Positions 45,114-54,405 are shown, counted from the first letter of the stretch. The stretch is 64,000 nucleotides of DNA from Seonamhaeicola algicola (GCF_007997385.1 NZ_VOSC01000019.1:40842-104841), one strand, 5' to 3'. Notes: a model not told the origin generated them from the sequence alone. Made by a program: numbers and translations.

Positions 45114-46271
45114 TTAATACGCCATAGCCACTATTTTTTTTGCATCTGTTGGCATTAATTCTTGTTTTTCACCAAGTTTCCAGCCACGATCTTCAAAACG
45201 TTTTTCTATTTCTTCGGCAGTACCTTCAAACTTATCAGTGTAATCAGACAATTTAGTATCTATACCTAATTGATGAAAAAACGCTTCGGTTTTTTCAATA
45301 GCAGCATAAGCTTTATCGTCAATGCTTCCTTCGGTTACATTCCAAACACGTTCTGCGTATTGAGCTAATTTTTCTTTCTTAGCTTCAAAATTATACTTGT
45401 AATGGCTTGGTGTAATTACTGCTAATGTTCTGGCGTGATCAATACCAAATAAAGCGGTTAATTCGTGTCCCATCATATGGATGGCCCAGTCACCAGGAAC
45501 ACCTTGTTGTATAAGTCCGTTTAACGCCATAGTACAACTCCACATAAAGTTAGAAGCCGCTTTAAAATCTGTTGGGTCTTCTAATACTTTTGGTGCAACG
45601 TCTATTAAGGTTTGCATAATACTTTCGGCAAATCTATCTTGTAATAACGCACCAATAGGGTAGGTCATGTATTGTTCTAATACGTGTGTAAAGGCATCTG
45701 TTATTCCGTTTGCCAATTGACGTTGTGGAATAGAAGTAATTACCGAAGGATCTAATATTGAAAACTGCGGAAATAAACCAGGTCCGCCCATAGCTAATTT
45801 TTCTTTAGTTTCTTCTCTGGTAATAACTGCGCCAGAATTCATTTCAGACCCTGTAGCAGGTAAGGTTAATACGGTACCAAATGGCATACCATTTTCTGTA
45901 CGTACTTTATTTATTAAGATATCCCAAGGTGTGTCACCGTCGTAAACTGCTGCAGCCGATAAAAATTTTGTTCCATCAATTACAGAACCGCCACCAACTG
46001 CTAATAAATAGGTGATGTTTTCTTCTTTAATGACTTTTAAAGCATTCATTAAAATATCGTATTCTGGATTTGCAGGAATACCACCAAACTCGGTAACATC
46101 TACATTAGCTAAAGCGGTTTTTACTTTATCGTAAATACCATTCTTTTTAATACTACCACCACCATAAAGCATTAATACTTTGGCATCTTGTGGTATTTGA
46201 TCTGTCAGTTTTTCTATTGAATCCTTTCCAAAAATGATTTTGGTAGGATTTTTAAATTCAAAATTGTTCAT
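45114..46271 (-). CDS. yqhD: Iron-containing NADPH-dependent alcohol dehydrogenase/aldehyde reductase YqhD
   Basis: The 385-residue protein matches E. coli YqhD along its length: NNFEFKNPTKIIFGK at the start, LYGGGSIKKNGIYD (NADPH site), LLAVGGGSVIDGTKF, LTLPATGSEMN, and metal-ligand region GHELTALFGIDHARTLAV. YqhD reduces short aldehydes, including those from lipid peroxidation and methylglyoxal, to alcohols. It is the third gene of a TetR-nitroreductase-YqhD operon (19 bases after the nitroreductase), so it is probably induced by the ligand of that repressor. Confidence 0.95.
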   Translation of the reverse strand: MNNFEFKNPTKIIFGKDSIEKLTDQIPQDAKVLMLYGGGSIKKNGIYDKVKTALANVDVTEFGGIPANPEYDILMNALKVIKEENITYLLAVGGGSVIDGTKFLSAAAVYDGDTPWDILINKVRTENGMPFGTVLTLPATGSEMNSGAVITREETKEKLAMGGPGLFPQFSILDPSVITSIPQRQLANGITDAFTHVLEQYMTYPIGALLQDRFAESIMQTLIDVAPKVLEDPTDFKAASNFMWSCTMALNGLIQQGVPGDWAIHMMGHELTALFGIDHARTLAVITPSHYKYNFEAKKEKLAQYAERVWNVTEGSIDDKAYAAIEKTEAFFHQLGIDTKLSDYTDKFEGTAEEIEKRFEDRGWKLGEKQELMPTDAKKIVAMAY

Positions 46272-46290
46272 TTTCTTTCTCTTTTTTTAA

Positions 46291-46923
46291 TTAGTCAATT
46301 ACGGTTACTAAATCTTCCATAGGTTTTCTAACCTTTACAAGATTTACCAACCAATCATTTTCTTCTTCTCTGTAGCCAAGTGGTAACAATACTGCACTAC
46401 GTAGCCCTTTTTCGCGTAAGCCTAAAATTTTATCTACAGCTTCAGGATCAAAACCTTCCATAGGTGTAGCATCTACACCTTCAAAAGCAGCAGCAGCAAT
46501 AGCTTGAGAAAATGCAATATAGGCTTGTTTTGCCGCGTGATTAAAGTTTTCTTCTGCATCTTTTTGCGGATAGGAATTAAGTAACATTTGACGATAGTTC
46601 TCCCAACCTTCATTTTTAAAACCACGAATATCGTTGGTTAAATCGAACATGTAATTTATGCGATCTGCAGTGTACGTGTCCCAAGCAGCAAAAACGAGTA
46701 GGTGAGAGCACTCTGTAATAACTCTTTGGTTCCAAGCTATTGGTTTAATTTGTTCTTTAATGTCTTGGTTTTTTACCACAAAAATTTCGAAAGGTTGCAA
46801 ACCACTAGACGTTGGTGCTAATCGTGCAGCTTCTAAAATACGTTCTACTTTTTCTTCTGGTACGGCTTTACCGTTCATTGCCTTAGCGGCATATCTCCAA
46901 TTTAATTTATCTAATAATTCCAT
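46291..46923 (-). CDS. NAD(P)H-dependent nitroreductase family oxidoreductase (NfsB-like)
   Basis: This 210-residue FMN protein has LNWRYAAKAMNGKAVPEEKV, APTSSGLQPFEIFVV and AAAFEGVDATPMEGFDPEAV, the FMN-binding and dimer-contact blocks of the NfsB/YdgI group. It is a second, diverged member besides the one at 32514-33188. The gene lies 10 bases after tetR and 19 before yqhD, so all three are one transcript; joint handling of nitro, quinone and aldehyde electrophiles is inferred. Confidence 0.93.
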   Translation of the reverse strand: MELLDKLNWRYAAKAMNGKAVPEEKVERILEAARLAPTSSGLQPFEIFVVKNQDIKEQIKPIAWNQRVITECSHLLVFAAWDTYTADRINYMFDLTNDIRGFKNEGWENYRQMLLNSYPQKDAEENFNHAAKQAYIAFSQAIAAAAFEGVDATPMEGFDPEAVDKILGLREKGLRSAVLLPLGYREEENDWLVNLVKVRKPMEDLVTVID

Positions 46924-46932
46924 AGGTTGTTT

Positions 46933-47511
46933 TTATTTTTTTATACTGTTCCAAGCAGCTTCAAAAGCATTTTTAATTAAGATATCATCTAAAGTAATTG
47001 CGCCACGTTTTTGAGCTAACATTAAAAAAGCTAACGGGTTTATAGCGTAGGCGTATAAAATATAGTCTGAATATGGTTTTATAATACCTTCGGCTTTACC
47101 TTTTGCCCATAAATCTAGTAGCGGTTGTAAATGCTTAATGCCTTCTTGTCTGCTAGCTTCATCTATCATTGGCGTGTTATCGCATGGTGCTAAAAACAAG
47201 GCGTGTTCGCATTGTTTTAGTTTAAAGTCTGCAATACGATTCCATATATATTGAAACGCTTCTTTTACAGGAGCATTGGCATCATAATTTTCAAAAGCAA
47301 AACGGGTAAATTCAGTTTTCACATCAATATAGGTTTGATTTACTAAATCTTGCTTGTTTTCAAAATACAAATAGATGGTTGCTGGCGATACATTAGCCAT
47401 TTTAGCAATTTTACTCATAGGTGTAGCATGGAAACCGTTGTTGTTTACCAAATCAATAGTTGCCTTTACTAAAGCGTTACGTTTGTCTATGCTTTTTTGA
47501 AGTTTTGCCAT
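46933..47511 (-). CDS. TetR/AcrR family transcriptional repressor
   Basis: The 192-residue protein (from the ATG at 47511) has an N-terminal helix-turn-helix: ALVKATIDLVNNNGFHATPM, then IAKMANVSPATIYLYFENKQDL. The C-terminal helical ligand domain is diverged. An upstream ATG at 47556 would add 15 residues and overlap the -7 box and operator, so the start at 47511 is preferred. It leads the operon with the nitroreductase and yqhD and very likely represses itself and both through the palindrome at 47546-47559. Confidence 0.93.
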   Translation of the reverse strand: MAKLQKSIDKRNALVKATIDLVNNNGFHATPMSKIAKMANVSPATIYLYFENKQDLVNQTYIDVKTEFTRFAFENYDANAPVKEAFQYIWNRIADFKLKQCEHALFLAPCDNTPMIDEASRQEGIKHLQPLLDLWAKGKAEGIIKPYSDYILYAYAINPLAFLMLAQKRGAITLDDILIKNAFEAAWNSIKK

Positions 47512-47529
47512 TACTTTTTTATTACCAAA

Positions 47530-47537
47530 CAAAGGTA
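47530..47537 (-). promoter_or_regulatory. -7 promoter box of the tetR-nitroreductase-yqhD operon
   Basis: TACCTTTG on the minus strand fits TAnnTTTG, 18 bases upstream of the ATG at 47511. The palindromic operator begins 8 bases further upstream, in the spacer toward the -33 region. Confidence 0.5.
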
Positions 47538-47545
47538 CTAAAAAG

Positions 47546-47559
47546 TGAATGAACATTCA
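47546..47559. promoter_or_regulatory. Perfect palindrome, probable TetR operator
   Basis: TGAATGAACATTCA consists of two perfect 6-base half-sites (TGAATG, CATTCA) around AA, a classic TetR-family operator layout. It lies between the -33 and -7 regions of the tetR operon, where a bound repressor would block RNA polymerase. Confidence 0.75.
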
Positions 47560-47606
47560 TTTTTTTAACAAAGCTTTAGTTTAAATATGATAATTATAAC
47601 ATAATT

Positions 47607-48506
47607 TTAACTGTAGAGAATAAGAAATACACCAATCATTATACCAGCTAAAGGCACCAGTTTTTTACGTTTATTATGTTCTTTAAAAATAAAGCCACCA
47701 ACCACAACGGCAATTATAATTTGGCTACGTTTTATTGCTGAAAGTAGCATAATTAAAGCATCAGGGTCTTGTAATGCTTTAAAGTAAAAATAGTCTGCAG
47801 CTTGCAATAAAATACCAACTGCAATTATAGTCCATCGGAATTTGAATGCCTTACGTTTTTCAGCATAAGGAAACCATGTAATACTTAAAATAATAAGTAA
47901 AATAAGAATAGTGTACAAACAAAACCAAAATTGTAATGTTTGCGGATTTAAACTTAAATTCTGAATTAAAAATTTATCATACAATCCGCTACTAGCCCCT
48001 AAAAACGTGGCACCAATGATGGCAAAAATCCATTTATTTCGTTTAAAAATGATGCCTTCTTTTTTTCCAATTTTTGAATATAACATCACCGAAAAAATAA
48101 TGAGAAAAAAACCTATCCATTGATAAAAATTAGGACTTTCTCTGTAAATAACAATGGCACCTATGAAGGTAAAAAAAGGACCTGCAGAACGAATTGGTGT
48201 TACAATAGTTATTGGCAAATGTTTTAATGCTTGATACGCTAACAACCATGATGCTGCCATTATAGCCGATTTTATGATAATAAAACCATGTTGTTGCCAT
48301 GTAATAACTTGAAAATTATACCCTTTACTTTCTGCATATTCCGGATAAAAAATAGATAGCACATAAAAAACTGCTATAAAAATAAAACCACTTGATACAG
48401 TGCCCAACAACACCGGAAAAGCCTCGTTACCCTGTACTGCATGTTTTTTACAAAGGTTGTGTAACCCTAAAAACAATGCTGCTAATAAACCTAAATACAT
48501 CCACAT
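47607..48506 (-). CDS. EamA/DMT family permease
   Basis: This 299-residue membrane protein has about ten helices and two EamA repeats (residues about 3-140 and 155-297). The second repeat ends with QIIIAVVVGGFIFKEHNKRKKL, the usual family end. Its start lies 72 bases downstream of the phosphotransferase stop, so it may be the last gene of the TonB-receptor operon; transport of a nucleoside or base would fit but is unproven. It differs from the permease at 25721. Confidence 0.9.
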   Translation of the reverse strand: MWMYLGLLAALFLGLHNLCKKHAVQGNEAFPVLLGTVSSGFIFIAVFYVLSIFYPEYAESKGYNFQVITWQQHGFIIIKSAIMAASWLLAYQALKHLPITIVTPIRSAGPFFTFIGAIVIYRESPNFYQWIGFFLIIFSVMLYSKIGKKEGIIFKRNKWIFAIIGATFLGASSGLYDKFLIQNLSLNPQTLQFWFCLYTILILLIILSITWFPYAEKRKAFKFRWTIIAVGILLQAADYFYFKALQDPDALIMLLSAIKRSQIIIAVVVGGFIFKEHNKRKKLVPLAGIMIGVFLILYS

Positions 48507-48578
48507 AATGGGCGCAAATATACTTTGTTATTAGGGTTTACAACATCTGTTTATATTAATTTTACTTAAATAATTGCA

Positions 48579-49547
48579 TTAATTTAAAACCCAAGTTGTT
48601 GCCAAATTTAAAAGTTGCTGCTTTTCTTTAATAGTACGTTGCAAAGGCAATTGAGCCAAACCAATTATGCGCCTTATAATTTCAGAACCAGCAAAGGCTT
48701 TAACCAATGTTGTATTTATAGGTAAATTGTAATTATCAATAACTTTGTTAAACATTGTTTTTTTGCCTGTAGCCATAACTAAATGTGCAATCATTACACC
48801 TAAATCAAACTCAGCAGGCCCCATAAAACTAAATTCAGGATCTAACACAAAAACATTTTTGTTTTGTTGTAACCAACTTCCGGGATAATAATCGCCATGT
48901 AAAAGCACTCCGCCCGTTTTTAGGTATAAATTACCTAAGTTAGTAATGTTTTCTTTTAAAGAACTATGGTCTTTTATAGGTTGCGCCAGTTCTAGCAGTC
49001 CATTTTGAACGCTGTTTAAAGAAAAACCGTTGTCTGCCAAAAACGGTAAAACAAAAATGTGCTGGTGATTTAGTTTGCGAAGCTCTAAATTTTCAGGAAA
49101 TGCTTTTGAAATACTAGTACTGTGAATACCGCTTGCTATTTGCGTAAGTGTTTCAGTTGTTTTATCCGAAATATTTCTGGTTGCATAAATGCTAGTCATA
49201 TCATCACCATAACCTAAATCTTCTATAATTAACATATGGTGTTCAGGAATGAAATGAAGCGGCTTTGGAAAACTACGGTTAATGCTTCCTTTATCTATAT
49301 TTTTATAAAATTGATGCTCTACCGAAATTCTATCAATTGGCGCCGGAATATCCTGATATTTTTGTACAAATGGACGCGACTGTTTTGCTATAAATGTTCG
49401 GGTATTTGTAATAATGCGCAAAACCACATTCATATTACCTTCACCAGGAATTTCTATAGCTTTAACTACTTCATTTTCAAGTAAAATATTATGTTTATTA
49501 AAAAAGGTAGTTAATGCAACTGTATTATTTTCTGAAGATAAAATCAT
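48579..49547 (-). CDS. Aminoglycoside-phosphotransferase-fold kinase (methylthioribose-kinase-like)
   Basis: The 322-residue APH-family kinase has GEGNMNVVLRI (ATP loop), LIIEDLGYGDDM, the catalytic loop LLHGDYYPGSWL (Asp base), and the metal motif LDPEFSFMGPAEFDLG. The catalytic loop with Gly-Ser and the DPEFxFxGPxxFD string resemble 5-methylthioribose kinase more than antibiotic kinases, so a pentose or nucleoside substrate is likely. The start lies 3 bases after the nucleoside hydrolase stop. Together they suggest release of a ribose moiety and its phosphorylation. Confidence 0.82.
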   Translation of the reverse strand: MILSSENNTVALTTFFNKHNILLENEVVKAIEIPGEGNMNVVLRIITNTRTFIAKQSRPFVQKYQDIPAPIDRISVEHQFYKNIDKGSINRSFPKPLHFIPEHHMLIIEDLGYGDDMTSIYATRNISDKTTETLTQIASGIHSTSISKAFPENLELRKLNHQHIFVLPFLADNGFSLNSVQNGLLELAQPIKDHSSLKENITNLGNLYLKTGGVLLHGDYYPGSWLQQNKNVFVLDPEFSFMGPAEFDLGVMIAHLVMATGKKTMFNKVIDNYNLPINTTLVKAFAGSEIIRRIIGLAQLPLQRTIKEKQQLLNLATTWVLN

Positions 49548-49550
49548 AGT

Positions 49551-50474
49551 TTACTTGTTTAAAAGCGTTTTAAAATGTTGCCAAAAATCGGCTTCCATTT
49601 TTTTTGTATCAATATGTGTATAAATAGAAATGTGCCTTTGTGTGTTTTCAGCGGGTGTTAAAAATGTGTTACTCTTTGTAAACTCTGGGTGCGCTAAAGC
49701 TTCAATAATAGCTACATCCCACATAATCCATTTTTTTTGTTTGGGGTCTTTTTTTGTCCACCAGCGTTTATAAGTTTCCCATCTATTAACCAAATAATTG
49801 GCAATACCACCTTTACCTTTCAACTTTGAATCAACCGTTTTTTTTGTGAACACCAGATGCTGACTGGTGGTGGCTGTCATTACACTTAAATCTAACTTTG
49901 GTGTATTTAAAAGTACATTTACAGCAATTACATCATTACCCGAATTGAACTCTTTTTTATTGTAACTATTCGTTTTTGGGTTGTGCCAAAACCCTAAATA
50001 ATGCACCTTTATTTTTGAAATTATTGAAGGATCTGTTAAGATTGCAGACGCTACATTTGTACAAGAGCCTAAAATTACCACATGCAATTTGTTATTTATA
50101 GTAGCCTGATGCGCTTTTTTTATAATAAATGCTGAAGCAGGCGAGGGCATAGGCTTATGTTTATCTGCTAACGGTTTGTTAGCCCCTAGTGGTAAAGCTA
50201 TGTTTTTAACTTTTAGTAATTCAATAATTTTTTCATTGATGCGCTGACTTTCAACCACCGTACTATCTGTTGCTAATGGCGATGTGTGAAACTGTGCCGA
50301 AGTAATGCCAAGTAAATTAAACTCTGGTGCATTTATAGCTCTAACTAGCGCAAATAAATCATCAACTTCATTGGCTGTATCTGCATCAATTATTAAAGGT
50401 ATTTTAGTTTGGGCTTGGGTTAAGCTAACACAAAACAAAGCCATAAAAACGTATATTAATAAACTATTTTTCAT
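49551..50474 (-). CDS. Exported inosine/uridine-preferring nucleoside hydrolase
   Basis: The protein has a signal peptide from the ATG at 50474 (ending LTQAQ). The calcium site DADTANEVDDLFAL resembles the DxDxxNExDD variant of the family, followed by VILGSCTNVASAI and FNSGNDVIAVNVLL. It cleaves the N-glycosidic bond of nucleosides and should act in the periplasm or at the surface. The frame extends to 50534, but this adds 20 residues that overlap the receptor gene and lack signal features. It follows the TonB receptor by 10 bases and precedes the kinase by 3. Confidence 0.88.
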   Translation of the reverse strand: MKNSLLIYVFMALFCVSLTQAQTKIPLIIDADTANEVDDLFALVRAINAPEFNLLGITSAQFHTSPLATDSTVVESQRINEKIIELLKVKNIALPLGANKPLADKHKPMPSPASAFIIKKAHQATINNKLHVVILGSCTNVASAILTDPSIISKIKVHYLGFWHNPKTNSYNKKEFNSGNDVIAVNVLLNTPKLDLSVMTATTSQHLVFTKKTVDSKLKGKGGIANYLVNRWETYKRWWTKKDPKQKKWIMWDVAIIEALAHPEFTKSNTFLTPAENTQRHISIYTHIDTKKMEADFWQHFKTLLNK

Positions 50475-50484
50475 TGTATATATT

Positions 50485-53400
50485 TTAAAATAAATAACGT
50501 GCACTAAATTGAAATTGTCTTGGTGGCGCCGCATTTCGGCTTACAAAACCACTACCACTTGGGCCTTCTTGTATTTGGTTACTTTGGGTAGCATTATTGC
50601 TATAGCCACTTAAATTTACAGTGTTTAACGCATTAAAAACATCGGCACGAAGTTCTAATTTTGTTTTTTCCGATAGTTTAAACCTGTATTGCGCCGAAAA
50701 ATCTAAGGTGTAAGACCACGGTAACCTATCACTATTTCTGCCTTCACCCGGAGACCTATCGCTATTACCCACATAAGCATCTCCAAAAGAGGCGCCATCG
50801 CCATTCAAATCTCGGGTAGTAAAACGTTCAAAATTAGCACTATCTATACTTGTATTTGGTATACGGTTAATAGGTTGCCCACTTTGCACCAATGCTGCCA
50901 TTGTAAACGATAGGTTTTCAATAGGATACACTGAAGCAATTCCGTTAATTAAATGCGTTCTATCATTAATAGCATGCGCGTATTCTGCATCAAAATTATT
51001 ACTATCCATGGCTCTAAAATTAATATCTTCTGTGTTGTTTTTTGAAGATGACAAGGTGTAATTTAACCTATACCCCAAAATACCATCACCACGGTCTTTT
51101 TGGTAATTTAAACTTAGCGCCGTATAACGTGAACGCCCGCCACTTTCAGTAACTACTACGTTTCTTGAAACACCTGTAATACGTTCTCCATTTATAGTAG
51201 CGCTACTATTTTCAATAGGAATTGGTCTTGACAAATCGGCTTCTTGAGGTGTTCTAACATCGGTTTGGGTAAAGTTTGCACCAACAGTAAAAGGTGCTGC
51301 AGCATTTAGGTTTCTCAGCCTGAATAAATCTCTAGACCAGTTGTGCACAACATCTACATAAAACAAACTATTGTTATTAATTTGCCATTGATACCCCAGT
51401 GTTAACTGATGTGTGTACGGATTTTGATAACCATTAGGATTTAATATTCTGCGCTCATTACTAAAAACACCTGCACGGTTATTTTGTAGTGAAGCACTGG
51501 TTGGCCCATTTAAATAGGTAATATTATCTGCCTCAACAAAAGCTGCACTTAAATTACCATTAAAAACCACTTTATCTACATTGGTGCTTTCTGGTAAAAT
51601 ACCCAAATTTACAAACTCTTCAATTTGTAATTTATAATCGTTACCTGTTGTATTACTTTGTAAAGCATCACTATAAATGGCATAATTTATTTTATCGTAA
51701 AAAATACCATAACCACCACGAATACTTTCATTATCACTTAATGCATAATTGAAATTAAATCTTGGTGCAACATTATCAGTATCGCCTTTAGTGCCACCAC
51801 CAACAGATAAATTATCATAATCATAACGTAAACCAAAGGTTAAGTTCCATTTATCATTTAAAGCCCATTCATCTTCAAAGTACATTGAATAAATATTTTG
51901 AGTTTTACCAAACGATTGCGGGCTTAATTCTACAGCGTAAGCCGTTACAGCAACATCACTTGGAATATCATTTATACTTAAGTTAGCACCTAAATTAGCG
52001 TTTTGAATGTTTGCTAATTCATTGGCATTTAAACGTACTGTATAGTTACCGTTAGGGTTACCACCACCAAATAAACTGTGGTTAGATGAAATAAAACCAG
52101 CGCCTGCTTTAAGTGTGTGATTTTTAAAGTAATATTTTAATTTTTGTTGAATTTGAAGTGTTTTTTCAAGTTCATCAAAAACAAAACCAGGGTTTCCTAA
52201 CACGGCAATGGTAGTTTCATTGGGGTCTAAAACTGTTACTTGCGGACTATTATTGGTTTCAGAACGGGCATAATTCCAACGAAAACGTGCATATTGAATA
52301 TTAGATTGAAAACTAAACTTGTTACCAATAATATCATTTTTAAAAGCAAGGTTGAACGATTTTCTATCTTGAAAATTACCCGCGGATGGAAACGTAACAC
52401 CGCCTTCTAATCCGCCGCCTTGTCTTTCAATGGCCACTAAACCAACGTTAGCGCGTAGCGAACTTCTAAAGTTTTGCGACCAATTATGATCTATTTTACC
52501 CGAGAAATACGAAAAATTATTGTGGCCTGTAACAGTTTCATTTACATTTAAAGCTTCGGAGTTTAATAAATTATCTTTTGTATCGCGTGTGTATTCTGCA
52601 TTCACAAAAAAGAAAGTTTTATTTTTAACTATGGGGCCACCTAATGAAAACCCTTGCTGAAAGCGCATAAAACCGTCTTGTACTTGGTTACCCGAAAGGT
52701 CTTGCTGTGCAAAAGGTGAACTTGCATCAATAATGCTACCGGGTCTGGTAACAAAAAATACTTCGCCAGTAAAATTGTTACTACCAGATTTTGTGGTAAC
52801 ATTTATAACACCATTGTTTGATAAGCCAAACTCAGCAGAATAATTATTGGTTAACACAGTGATATCTTTTGTGAAACCTACTGGAATAGCAAATTTTTGT
52901 CCGCCTAAAAACCGTTCGTTATTATCTAAACCATCAATTAAGTAGCTAGTAAAAAGTCCGTTACCGCCATTAATACTTACATTAGGTGCTTCAGAGAAAA
53001 AACCTGTTGCTTGTGCAACATTGGGCAACCTAAATAACGCGCGTGTAATGTCTCTTCCTTCAACAGGTAAAGCTTCTAATTCAGCTTTTTTAAGTTCGAA
53101 AGCAACCTCGGCCGATGTTCTATTTATTTTAGCACCTGTATTTGAGTTTATGATTATTTCTTGTAAATCTTCGGTTTGCTGTTCAACAGGTAATAGCCAT
53201 AATTGTGCTGTTAGCTCTTGGTTTGAGCGTACATCAATACGTTCAGATACTTGAGCAGCATACATATTATTACCTTCAAAAACTATTTGATAATTATTTA
53301 TAACAGGAATAGAATTAAACAATACTTTACCCGAATTATTGGTAGTTTTTATGTTTTTGTAAGATATATTTTGATTAACAAGCGTAATTTCTACATTATT

Positions 53401-53505
53401 TACAGGCAAACCTGTTGAAAAGTTTATAACACTTACTTCTAAGTCTTCTTGTGCCATAACGGCGCTAATACATAATAAACATAATATGCTTATAATTTTT
53501 TTCAT
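50485..53505 (-). CDS. Oar-like TonB-dependent outer membrane receptor
   Basis: This 1006-residue receptor has a signal peptide (ending VMAQ, residue 19), a carboxypeptidase-regulatory-like beta-sandwich (about 20-110), a plug domain (about 125-245, with GRDITRALFRLPNVAQ and SINGGNGLFTSYLIDGLDN) and a 22-strand-type barrel ending in FQFSARYLF, an outer membrane insertion signal. It should import a large or scarce nutrient using TonB. The two genes directly downstream (exported nucleoside hydrolase, kinase) point to nucleosides or nucleotides as ligand. No SusD-like partner is present. Confidence 0.92.
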   Translation of the reverse strand: MKKIISILCLLCISAVMAQEDLEVSVINFSTGLPVNNVEITLVNQNISYKNIKTTNNSGKVLFNSIPVINNYQIVFEGNNMYAAQVSERIDVRSNQELTAQLWLLPVEQQTEDLQEIIINSNTGAKINRTSAEVAFELKKAELEALPVEGRDITRALFRLPNVAQATGFFSEAPNVSINGGNGLFTSYLIDGLDNNERFLGGQKFAIPVGFTKDITVLTNNYSAEFGLSNNGVINVTTKSGSNNFTGEVFFVTRPGSIIDASSPFAQQDLSGNQVQDGFMRFQQGFSLGGPIVKNKTFFFVNAEYTRDTKDNLLNSEALNVNETVTGHNNFSYFSGKIDHNWSQNFRSSLRANVGLVAIERQGGGLEGGVTFPSAGNFQDRKSFNLAFKNDIIGNKFSFQSNIQYARFRWNYARSETNNSPQVTVLDPNETTIAVLGNPGFVFDELEKTLQIQQKLKYYFKNHTLKAGAGFISSNHSLFGGGNPNGNYTVRLNANELANIQNANLGANLSINDIPSDVAVTAYAVELSPQSFGKTQNIYSMYFEDEWALNDKWNLTFGLRYDYDNLSVGGGTKGDTDNVAPRFNFNYALSDNESIRGGYGIFYDKINYAIYSDALQSNTTGNDYKLQIEEFVNLGILPESTNVDKVVFNGNLSAAFVEADNITYLNGPTSASLQNNRAGVFSNERRILNPNGYQNPYTHQLTLGYQWQINNNSLFYVDVVHNWSRDLFRLRNLNAAAPFTVGANFTQTDVRTPQEADLSRPIPIENSSATINGERITGVSRNVVVTESGGRSRYTALSLNYQKDRGDGILGYRLNYTLSSSKNNTEDINFRAMDSNNFDAEYAHAINDRTHLINGIASVYPIENLSFTMAALVQSGQPINRIPNTSIDSANFERFTTRDLNGDGASFGDAYVGNSDRSPGEGRNSDRLPWSYTLDFSAQYRFKLSEKTKLELRADVFNALNTVNLSGYSNNATQSNQIQEGPSGSGFVSRNAAPPRQFQFSARYLF

Positions 53506-53584
53506 AACAATTTAAGAGTGTGCCCAAAAGCACTTTATTTAATAAAATGAATTATATTTTTTTACAATTAAAACAGGTTGAAAA

Positions 53585-54271
53585 CTAGAGTAGTGGCGAC
53601 CCTTTATTGTTATATTGTGAAGTAAAAAGATAGGTATAATACTGTATTTTAAATACGGTATAACAGTTAAAACCAGTGATAAGTTGCGCTAATAATGCAC
53701 CTATTGTTTTATTTGATATACCTAATACTGCAATTAACTTTTTTGCCTGTGCAGAAGTATCTAAATCATGAAATATTGGAAGTAAATAGGTTGGTTTACT
53801 TAAACTTTGTGTGTTCAAATAGTTGAAAACTTGCTCAAACACATTACTTGTTTGCCATTTAAAGGTCTTAAATTGTGATTTATTAAATTGCGATTTTGTT
53901 ATGGCTAAAAGATAAAAACCGCCATCAAAACTTGGGCCTAAAACAGGTTGGTTATTTTCAACCAGTTTTTGCGCTTGTAAAATGTGTGCTGTTGTTAATT
54001 GCGGGGTATCATTACCAATAGTGATTATTTGCTTATAGCCTAAACTAAAAATAGTAGCTATAGCGTTACTGTAGCGCGCTCCAAAAGAGTCTCCAATTTG
54101 GTTATTTTCAGTGAAATGAAAATAATTTAAACCAGTAGCTTTAATTTTATTTAAAGCGCTTTGATTTAGCTTTTTTGATATTTTATAATTTAAAACAGTG
54201 GTATACTGCCTTTGTGAAGCCTCAGGCGATAGAGAAAATAATAGTACAGCTGTTTTGGTGGTTGTTTTAAT
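53585..54271 (-). CDS. DUF2064 (TIGR04282-like) glycosyltransferase-fold protein with apparent ATT start
   Basis: An open frame of 228 codons runs from ATT at 54271 to a stop at 53585. Translation gives KTTTKTAVLLFSLSPEASQ, then TENNQIGDSFGARYSNAIATI, ITIGNDTPQL and GPSFDGGFYLL, the hallmarks of DUF2064 proteins (nucleotide-sugar-transferase-like fold). Homologues begin a few residues before the AVLLF strand, so the N-terminus appears complete, but between the preceding stop (54284-54286) and residue 144 there is no ATG, GTG or TTG in frame. Either ATT is the start or the start codon is mutated. The function is unknown. Confidence 0.75.
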   Translation of the reverse strand: MKTTTKTAVLLFSLSPEASQRQYTTVLNYKISKKLNQSALNKIKATGLNYFHFTENNQIGDSFGARYSNAIATIFSLGYKQIITIGNDTPQLTTAHILQAQKLVENNQPVLGPSFDGGFYLLAITKSQFNKSQFKTFKWQTSNVFEQVFNYLNTQSLSKPTYLLPIFHDLDTSAQAKKLIAVLGISNKTIGALLAQLITGFNCYTVFKIQYYTYLFTSQYNNKGSPLL

Positions 54272-54405
54272 AGCAACAAATTTTTAAAAACTTTTTTGTC
54301 TGCACTAAAACAAAACCCTTACTTTAAAAGTTGTTAAAGTTTAATTGAATTGTTTTAAGTTGCTGATAATCAAAACAAAGTAAAGACTTAAAAACATGGT
54401 TTTTT

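Noticed and set aside
48579..49547. Aminoglycoside resistance gene.
   Set aside because: Only the fold is shared; the catalytic-loop and DPEF motifs resemble methylthioribose kinase, and the operon context is nucleoside metabolism.
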